Position numbers and translations under genes: made by a program
Notes under the pieces: generated by a model
What the model saw: the letters and a program-made list of their open reading frames with translations, nothing else
What the model was told of the DNA's origin: nothing
The model's database searches: none
From: DASYTH01 sp035942955
GTDB taxonomy: Bacteria; Actinomycetota; Actinomycetes; Mycobacteriales; Pseudonocardiaceae
Assembly (NCBI RefSeq): GCF_035942955.1
Contig: NZ_DASZCQ010000129.1
Location: 1-11,646 of the forward strand
Direction: 5' to 3'
DNA: 11,646 nucleotides
Part shown: piece after piece, positions 6,121-11,646 of the stretch
Layout of the letters: every line of letters starts with the position of its first letter
Numbering within the stretch: position 1 is the stretch's first letter

Positions 6121-7071
6121 TTAGGCCCAGAGGTGGCCGTCGAGGCGGGCGGCGGCCTCGTCGAGGGTGCCGCTGTAGGCGCCGGTGGACAGGTACTTCC
6201 AGCCGGCGTCGGCCACGATGAAGGCGACGTCGGCGGTTTCGCCGGCGCCGGCGGCCTTTTCGGCGACGGCGAGGGCGGCGTGCAGGATGGCGCCGGTGGA
6301 GATGCCGGCGAAGATGCCCTCGGTCTCCAGGAGTTGGCGGGTGCGGCGCAGGGCGTCGTAGGAGCCGACGGAGTAGCGGCCGGTGAGCACCTCCGGGTCG
6401 TAGAGCTCGGGGACGAACCCCTCGTCGAGGTTGCGCAGGCCGTAGACCAGCTCACCGTAGCGCGGCTCGGCGGCGATGATCTGCACGTCGGGCTTGTGCT
6501 CGCGCAGGTAGCGGCCGACGCCGACGAGGGTGCCGGTGGTGCCGAGGCCGGCCACGAAGTGCGTGATCGTCGGCAGGTCGCGCAGGATCTCCGGGCCGGT
6601 GGACTCGTAGTGCGCGCGGGCGTTGGCCGGGTTGCCGTACTGGTAGAGCAGGACCCAGTCGGGGTTGGCCTCGGCCAGCTCCTTGGCCCGGCGCACGGCC
6701 TCGTTGGAGCCGCCCGCGGCCGGGGAGAACACGATCCGCGCGCCGTAGGCCTGCAGCAGCGCCCTGCGCTCCTCGGAGGTGTTCTCCGGCATCACGCAGA
6801 CCAGGCCGTAGCCCTTGAGCTTGGCCGCCATGGCCAGCGCGATGCCGGTGTTACCCGAGGTGGGCTCGAGGATGGTGGCGCCGTGCCAGAGCCGGCCGTC
6901 GCGTTCGGCCTCCTCGATCATGGCGAGGGCCGGGCGGTCCTTGATCGACCCGGTCGGGTTGCGGTCCTCGAGCTTGGCCCACAGTCGCACGCTCGCCGAC
7001 GGGGCGAGCCGGGGCAGGCCGATCAGCGGCGTGTCGCCCAGCGCGTCGAGCAGCGAGTCGTAGCGCGCCAC
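6121..7071 (-). CDS. cysM: O-phosphoserine-dependent cysteine synthase (CysO-thiocarboxylate sulfhydrylase)
   Basis: A cytosolic PLP enzyme (316 residues) that, in mycobacteria, joins O-phosphoserine with sulfur from CysO thiocarboxylate to give a CysO-cysteine adduct. The PLP lysine is Lys44 in NPTGSIKDRPA. EPTSGNTGIALAMAA is the substrate loop, and GLGTTGTLVGVGRYLRE binds the cofactor phosphate. Arg213 in YGLRNLDEG lines up with M. tuberculosis Arg220, the residue tied to phosphoserine preference. The C-terminal DGHLWA matches the tail that closes the active site there. The GTG start at 7071 gives the conserved MARYDSLLDALG and lies 9 bases after cysO. Compared with M. tuberculosis it lacks about 7 residues near position 25. 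The nearby cysO and mec strongly support this role over an acetylserine sulfhydrylase. Confidence 0.96.
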   Translation of the reverse strand: MARYDSLLDALGDTPLIGLPRLAPSASVRLWAKLEDRNPTGSIKDRPALAMIEEAERDGRLWHGATILEPTSGNTGIALAMAAKLKGYGLVCVMPENTSEERRALLQAYGARIVFSPAAGGSNEAVRRAKELAEANPDWVLLYQYGNPANARAHYESTGPEILRDLPTITHFVAGLGTTGTLVGVGRYLREHKPDVQIIAAEPRYGELVYGLRNLDEGFVPELYDPEVLTGRYSVGSYDALRRTRQLLETEGIFAGISTGAILHAALAVAEKAAGAGETADVAFIVADAGWKYLSTGAYSGTLDEAAARLDGHLWA

Positions 7072-7080
7072 GGGTTCGGG

Positions 7081-7353
7081 TCAGCCCCCGGCTACGGCGG
7101 GCAGGATCGTCACCGTGTCGCCGTCGGACACCTTGGCGTCCAGGCCGCCGGAGAACCGGACGTCCTCGTCGTTGACGTAGACGTTGACGAAGCGGTGCAG
7201 CGACCCCTCCTTGACCAGGCGCGCCTTGAGTCCGCCGTGCGTGGCCTCCAGGTTGTCGATGATCTCGGCCAGCGTGCTCCCGGTGGCCGCGACCGTCTTC
7301 TGGCCACCGGTGTGGGTGCGCAGAATGGTCGGGATGGAGACGGTGACGGCCAT
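7081..7353 (-). CDS. cysO: Sulfur-carrier protein, MoaD/ThiS family
   Basis: A 90-residue ubiquitin-like carrier. Its C-terminal Gly-Gly (ILPAVAGG) is adenylated and turned into a thiocarboxylate, the sulfur donor for CysM. The N-terminal VTVSIPTILRTHTGGQK, the internal FVNVYVNDEDVRFSGGLDA and the terminus are almost identical to mycobacterial CysO. The ATG at 7353 is preceded by GGAGG with a 6-base spacer. It starts 20 bases after mec and ends 9 bases before cysM, so the three are one transcription unit. The activating enzyme (MoeZ-type) is not in this window. The extension of this frame upstream of 7353 runs over mec and is not real. Confidence 0.96.
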   Translation of the reverse strand: MAVTVSIPTILRTHTGGQKTVAATGSTLAEIIDNLEATHGGLKARLVKEGSLHRFVNVYVNDEDVRFSGGLDAKVSDGDTVTILPAVAGG

Positions 7354-7373
7354 GTAGAACCTCCGTTGGGGCG

Positions 7374-7781
7374 TCAGGACTCGACCACGTCGATGGGCTC
7401 TTCGGTGACGACGCCGTCGACGATCCGGTAGGACCGCAGCTCGTAGTCGTCCGGGTCGCGTGTGGACACCAGAACGTAGTGGGCGTCCGGCTCGGCGGCG
7501 AGCGAGATGTCCGTCCGGGACGGATAGGCCTCGGTCGCCGTGTGCGAGTGGTAGATGACGACCGGCACCTCGTCGTTGGCTTCCAGCTCGCGGTACAGCT
7601 TGAGCAGGTCCGTCGAGTCGAACTCGTAGAACGTCGGCGACCGGGCCGCGTTCACCATCGGGATGAACCGCTCGGCCCGATCCGATCCGGCCGGACCGGC
7701 GATCACGCCGCACGCCTCGTCCGGATGATCACGGCGGGCGTGCGCCACGATCGCCTCGACCAGATCACGGCGTAACTGCAC
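7374..7781 (-). CDS. mec: JAMM/MPN+ zinc peptidase releasing cysteine from CysO
   Basis: Mec is a zinc-dependent carboxypeptidase-like enzyme that cuts the CysO-cysteine adduct to free cysteine and regenerate CysO. The 135-residue protein shows the full JAMM motif: Glu22 in DEACGVIAG, then His78-Ser-His80, Ser88 and Asp91 in YHSHTATEAYPSRTD. The length suits this single-domain family. The GTG at 7781 is the only suitable start. An out-of-frame ATG lies 8 bases before it. A TAGGAT -10-like box ends 6 bases upstream, so the message may also begin there without a leader. Codon 3 is TTA, the only in-frame TTA I found in the window's genes. It follows the S58 peptidase gene by 9 bases and precedes cysO by 20. 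Confidence 0.95.
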   Translation of the reverse strand: MQLRRDLVEAIVAHARRDHPDEACGVIAGPAGSDRAERFIPMVNAARSPTFYEFDSTDLLKLYRELEANDEVPVVIYHSHTATEAYPSRTDISLAAEPDAHYVLVSTRDPDDYELRSYRIVDGVVTEEPIDVVES

Positions 7782-7790
7782 GGTTCCATC

Positions 7791-8749
<959 letters not shown>

Positions 8750-8753
<4 letters not shown>

Positions 8754-9316
8754 ATGTCGTCCCCGGCGATCGCCTGCACCAGGCTCTCCTGCATCCAGGT
8801 CAGCCAGTGGTACACGCCGAGGTGCGGGGCGCGGGGATCGTCGGCGGGCAGCTCGTCGGGCATGTCCTCGGTGACGTCGAGGGCGGTGCCCAGCGCGAGG
8901 CGGACGTCGTTGAGCGCGGACAGCCAGCCCTCGGCCTGCTCGAGCGACAGCCGGACCTTCCCGCCGTTCTCCGGGCAGGTGCGCAGCACAAGGCCGGCCA
9001 CCCCGGTCTTGGCGTCGAGCAGCTCCGGCTCGTGCAGCGAGCGCAGCGCCGCGGCCGAGTCGACGTCGGCCTGGTCGGGCGCGTCGTCGTCGAGCCGGTG
9101 GAAGTCGGGCAGCAGCCGGGACAGGATCGGGTCGTCGGGCGGGGTGGCCGGCCCGGTGCGGATGCCGGTCAGCTCGGCCAGCTCGTCCCGCGGCGCCTCG
9201 GCCGCCCTGGCCCGCAGCATGTCGTCGATCTGCGCGACCAGACCGCGCAGCACGGCCGCCTCGTGCCGGTCGAGCTGCGCCATAACCGTGGCGCCCGAGC
9301 GCCGCCAGCCGTTCAC
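8750..9316 (-). CDS. DUF2017 family protein, Rv1332-like
   Basis: A 188-residue acidic, mostly helical, probably cytosolic protein of the DUF2017 family, almost always found next to clpS in actinobacteria. Conserved stretches are DELAELTGI, LSRLLPDFHR, ALRSLHEPELLDAK and LNDVRLALGTALDV. No catalytic or DNA-binding motif is evident, although some genomes label it a regulator. The GTG at 9316 follows the ClpS stop directly, with no gap. I prefer it to the internal ATG at 9283 because the first residues NGWRR resemble the N-terminus of mycobacterial relatives. Its stop overlaps the next gene by 4 bases. The tight packing suggests co-production with ClpS, perhaps as an adaptor or regulator of proteolysis; that role is speculative. 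Confidence 0.88.
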
Positions 9317-9616
9317 CTAGGACTCGTGCTGCATGGTCGCCCACAGACCCGCCGCGTGCAGCCGCGCGACGTCGCCCTCCACCTTCTCCTTCGATCCTGA
9401 GGAGACGATCGCCTTGCCCTTGTGGTGGACGTCCAGCATCAGCTGGGTCGCCTTGTCGCGGCTGTAACCGAACAGCTTCTGGAACACGTAGGTCACGTAC
9501 GACATGAGGTTGACCGGGTCGTTCCAGACGATGGTCTGCCAGGGCCTGTCCTCGACCGGGAGGTCGGCAGAGGTGGGTTCAACCTGTGAATCTTTCTGCT
9601 CGACAGGCGTAGACAT
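9317..9616 (-). CDS. clpS: ClpS adaptor for N-degron substrates
   Basis: ClpS (99 residues) binds proteins with destabilising N-terminal residues and hands them to the AAA+ unfoldase of the Clp protease. A flexible N-terminal tail of about 25 residues precedes the core. The binding pocket motif TIVWNDPVNLMSYVTYVF starts at about 28, with Asn32-Asp33 as the key polar pair. DVHHKGKAIV at 62-71 holds the conserved pocket histidine. KEKVEGDVARLHAAGLWATM is the C-terminal family end. The ATG at 9616 is preceded by GAGG only 1 base away, too close for ordinary pairing, so a leaderless message is plausible. It heads the operon clpS-DUF2017-S58 peptidase and is divergent from pncB. Confidence 0.96.
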   Translation of the reverse strand: MSTPVEQKDSQVEPTSADLPVEDRPWQTIVWNDPVNLMSYVTYVFQKLFGYSRDKATQLMLDVHHKGKAIVSSGSKEKVEGDVARLHAAGLWATMQHES

Positions 9617-9647
9617 ACCTCAATACTGGCATGTCTAGGCTCCAGTC
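9617..9647. promoter_or_regulatory. Divergent clpS / pncB promoter region
   Basis: Only 31 bases lie between the two start codons. On the plus strand TAGGCT at 9636-9641 fits the actinobacterial TANNNT -10 pattern and ends 6 bases before the pncB ATG. On the minus strand CAGTAT at 9623-9628 ends 6 bases before the clpS ATG. Both suggest leaderless transcripts. No strong -35 boxes are seen, and the two promoters would have to overlap, so they may compete. Confidence 0.45.
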
Positions 9648-10943
9648 ATGCGGGGACCTACCAGCACGGCTTTGCTGACCGACCACTACGAGTTGACCAT
9701 GCTCGACGCGGCGTTGTCCGACGGTACCGCGCAGCGGCAGTGCGTGTTCGAGGTGTTCGCCCGCCGGCTGCCGGCCGGGCGCCGGTACGGCATCGTCGGC
9801 GGGACCGCGCGCGTGCTGGACGCCATCCAGCGGTTCCGGTTCGGCGAGGACGAGTTGCGCCTGCTGGCCGAGAACCGGATCGTTCACCCGGACACGCTGG
9901 ACTGGCTGGCCAACTACGCCTTCCACGGCGACGCGGACGGCTACCCGGAGGGCGAGCTGTACTTCCCCGGCTCACCGCTGTTCACGGTGCGCGGCACGTT
10001 CGCCGAGGCCGTGCTGCTGGAGACGGTGGTGCTGTCGATCTTCAACCACGACAGCGCGATCATGTCGGCCGCGGCCCGGATGGTGAGCGCCGCCAACGGC
10101 CGGCCGATCATCGAGATGGGCGGCCGGCGCACGCACGAGGACGCCGCGGTGGCCGCCGCCCGCGCGGCCTACCTGGCCGGGTTCGCCAGCACCTCGAACC
10201 TGGAGGCCGGCCGCTCCCACGGCATCCCGACCGCGGGCACCTGCGCGCACGCGTTCACCCTGCTGCACGACAGCGAGCACGCCGCGTTCACCGCGCAGGT
10301 CAAGCAGCTGGGCACGATGACGACGCTGCTGGTCGACACCTACGACATCACCCGCGGGATCGAGACGGCGATCGAGGTGGCCGGGCCGGAGCTCGGCGCG
10401 ATCCGGATCGACTCCGGCGACGTCGGCGTGCTGGCCAGGCAGGCACGCGAGCAGCTGGACCGGCTCGGCGCGCGGAACACCAAGATCGTGGTGTCCGGGG
10501 ACCTGGACGAGTACGCGATCGCGGCGCTGCGGGCCGAGCCGGTGGACGCCTACGGGGTGGGCACCTCGCTGGTCACCGGCTCCGGCGCGCCGACCGCCGG
10601 GATGATCTACAAGCTGGTCGAGGTGGACGGCCGGCCGGTGGCCAAACGCAGCTCCCACAAGGAGTCCAGGGGCGGGCGCAAGGCGGCGATCCGGCGGCAC
10701 AAGTCCACCGGCACCGCGCTGGAGGAGGTCGTCTACGTGGTCGGCGGGACGGACCCGGAGCCGGGCGAGCACGACCGGCGGCTGCAGGTGCCGCTGCTGC
10801 GCGGTGGCGAGCCGGTGGCCGACCCGCCCACCCTGGAGGAAAGTAGGCAGCGGGTGCGGCAGGGCCTGGTGAGCCTGCCGTGGGAGGGACTCAAGCTGTC
10901 CCACGGCGAGCCCGCCATCCCGACCGTGCACGTGGACCAGTGA
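9648..10943 (+). CDS. pncB: Nicotinate phosphoribosyltransferase
   Basis: PncB joins nicotinate and PRPP, with ATP hydrolysis, to form nicotinate mononucleotide in the Preiss-Handler route to NAD. The 431-residue protein has the normal length. The N-terminal TALLTDHYELTMLDAAL and the block FASTSNLEAGRSHGIPTAGTCAHAF are diagnostic; His201 in the latter is the likely phosphorylated histidine. IRIDSGDVG at about 252-260 and VVSGDLDEY belong to the phosphoribosyl-binding barrel, and YGVGTSLVTG is the phosphate loop. The ATG at 9648 has no ribosome site but lies 6 bases after a -10 box. The gene is divergent from clpS, as in mycobacteria, and is followed by pncA on the same strand, which provides its substrate. 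Confidence 0.96.
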   Translation: MRGPTSTALLTDHYELTMLDAALSDGTAQRQCVFEVFARRLPAGRRYGIVGGTARVLDAIQRFRFGEDELRLLAENRIVHPDTLDWLANYAFHGDADGYPEGELYFPGSPLFTVRGTFAEAVLLETVVLSIFNHDSAIMSAAARMVSAANGRPIIEMGGRRTHEDAAVAAARAAYLAGFASTSNLEAGRSHGIPTAGTCAHAFTLLHDSEHAAFTAQVKQLGTMTTLLVDTYDITRGIETAIEVAGPELGAIRIDSGDVGVLARQAREQLDRLGARNTKIVVSGDLDEYAIAALRAEPVDAYGVGTSLVTGSGAPTAGMIYKLVEVDGRPVAKRSSHKESRGGRKAAIRRHKSTGTALEEVVYVVGGTDPEPGEHDRRLQVPLLRGGEPVADPPTLEESRQRVRQGLVSLPWEGLKLSHGEPAIPTVHVDQ

Positions 10944-10961
10944 GGGCTTCCGACCTAGCGA

Positions 10962-10982
10962 GGGCGGGCCCGAGGTCCGCCC
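10962..10982 (+). terminator. GC-rich hairpin after pncB (possible terminator or attenuator)
   Basis: GGGCGGGCC and GGTCCGCCC pair as a 9-bp stem with one G-U pair and a CGA loop, starting 19 bases after the pncB stop. No T tract follows, which is common for actinobacterial hairpin terminators. It could end or slow pncB transcription, or simply stabilise the message 3' end, before pncA. Confidence 0.45.
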
Positions 10983-10985
10983 GAG

Positions 10986-11012
10986 TGGCCGGACATACGC
11001 AACCGCCGGCCA
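10986..11012. promoter_or_regulatory. Inverted repeat upstream of pncA
   Basis: TGGCCGG at 10986-10992 and CCGGCCA at 11006-11012 form a perfect 7-bp inverted repeat around a 13-base centre. It lies 3 bases after the preceding hairpin and 60 bases before the chosen pncA start. It could be a regulator site, for example for an NAD-metabolism repressor, or an RNA stem. No known operator consensus is claimed. Confidence 0.35.
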
Positions 11013-11072
11013 ACAAAGGAAAGTAGTGTGACCAGGGCAGCCCTCACCCTGAATGTCACAGGAGGGATGGCC

Positions 11073-11642
11073 GTGGGCAAGGCACTGATCGTGGTCGACG
11101 TGCAGAACGACTTCTGCGAGGGCGGCTCGCTGCCGGTCGTCGGCGGGGCGGCGGTGGCGGCGGAGATCAGCGGGCACATCGGGCGCGGCGGCTACGACCA
11201 CGTGGTCGCGACCCGGGACTACCACGTGGATCCCGGCGACCATTTCAGCCGGACGCCCGACTTCGTGAAGTCCTGGCCGGTGCACTGCGTGGCCGGCACG
11301 CCGGGCGCGTCGTTCCATCCCGAGCTGGACGTCGCCGGCATCGAGGCGGTGTTCTCCAAGGGCGCGCACGCGGCGGCGTACTCCGGGTTCGAGGGGTCGG
11401 CGCCGGACGGCCGGTCGCTGGCCGACTGGCTGCGCGCGCACGACGTCTCCGCGGTGGACGTGGTGGGGATCGCCACCGATCACTGCGTGCGGGCGACGGC
11501 GCTCGACGCCGCACGGGCGGGCTTCGCCACCACCGTGCTGCTGGACCTGACGGCCGGCGTCGCACAGTCCACTGTGGACTCGGCGGTGGCCGAGCTGCGG
11601 GCGGCCGAGGTCGGGCTGGCGGGTGCGCCCCGGGTGGGCTGA
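11073..11642 (+). CDS. pncA: Nicotinamidase / pyrazinamidase
   Basis: PncA hydrolyses nicotinamide to nicotinate and ammonia and also accepts pyrazinamide. The 189-residue protein shows the complete active site: catalytic Asp9 in VVDVQNDFCEGGSL, Lys96 in VFSKGAH and Cys138 in GIATDHCVR. The metal ligands are Asp49, His51 and His57 in TRDYHVDPGDHF. YSGFEG and DLTAGV are further family hallmarks. I chose the GTG at 11073 because AGGAGG at 11060-11065 lies 7 bases upstream and the protein then starts MGKALIVVDVQ like its relatives. In-frame starts at 11067 (ATG, too close to that site) and 11028 (GTG) would add 2 or 15 residues. It lies 129 bases after pncB on the same strand. A pair of hairpins in the gap suggests separate or modulated expression. 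Confidence 0.96.
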   Translation: MGKALIVVDVQNDFCEGGSLPVVGGAAVAAEISGHIGRGGYDHVVATRDYHVDPGDHFSRTPDFVKSWPVHCVAGTPGASFHPELDVAGIEAVFSKGAHAAAYSGFEGSAPDGRSLADWLRAHDVSAVDVVGIATDHCVRATALDAARAGFATTVLLDLTAGVAQSTVDSAVAELRAAEVGLAGAPRVG

Positions 11643-11646
11643 GTCC

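Overview
The window is very GC-rich and reads as chromosomal DNA of a high-GC actinobacterium. From gene order and protein similarity I infer the order Pseudonocardiales or near relatives; the genus cannot be fixed from the sequence alone. The core is a block that, from memory of the M. tuberculosis gene order, matches Rv1330c-Rv1339: pncB divergent from clpS - DUF2017 - S58 peptidase - mec - cysO - cysM - rhomboid - murI - MBL phosphodiesterase-like gene. No RNA genes, CRISPR arrays or recognisable transposases were seen, and no gene-free stretch exceeds about 130 bases.

Region by region. Positions 69-1193 (+): a UPF0104/LPG-synthase-type membrane protein, rich in G tracts, with a tail that overlaps the next gene antisense. 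Positions 1084-3350 (-): an MBL-fold hydrolase, glutamate racemase and rhomboid protease, the last two coupled by a GTGA overlap. Positions 3361-5993: a three-gene drug-efflux module inserted into the conserved block, with a 14-TM MFS exporter and an SRPBCC protein on the minus strand, divergent from a MarR regulator. The exporter ends 10 bases before the rhomboid gene. Positions 5994-6120: a convergent spacer holding three 21-bp tandem repeat units and a perfect actinobacterial DnaA-box sequence. Positions 6121-7781 (-): cysM, cysO and mec, the complete protein-thiocarboxylate cysteine pathway. Positions 7791-9616 (-): an S58 self-processing peptidase, a DUF2017 protein and ClpS. Positions 9648-11642 (+): pncB and pncA, two consecutive steps of nicotinamide salvage.

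How they work together. CysO carries sulfur as a C-terminal thiocarboxylate, CysM joins it to O-phosphoserine, and Mec releases cysteine. ClpS feeds N-degron substrates to ClpAP/ClpCP-type proteases, and lies with DUF2017 and the S58 peptidase in one tightly packed operon. PncA deamidates nicotinamide to nicotinate, which PncB converts to nicotinate mononucleotide for NAD. MurI makes D-glutamate for the cell wall.

The less expected signals are: a short cysteine-rich reading frame (M-S-R-C-A-P-C-C) with a good ribosome site that overlaps the start of the MBL gene; dyad operators overlapping the marR start codon; the tandem 21-bp repeats at the edge of the efflux module; potential G-quadruplexes at the first gene's ribosome site; a TTA codon at position 3 of mec; and two adjacent hairpins between pncB and pncA. 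All are sequence-level predictions, none tested here.
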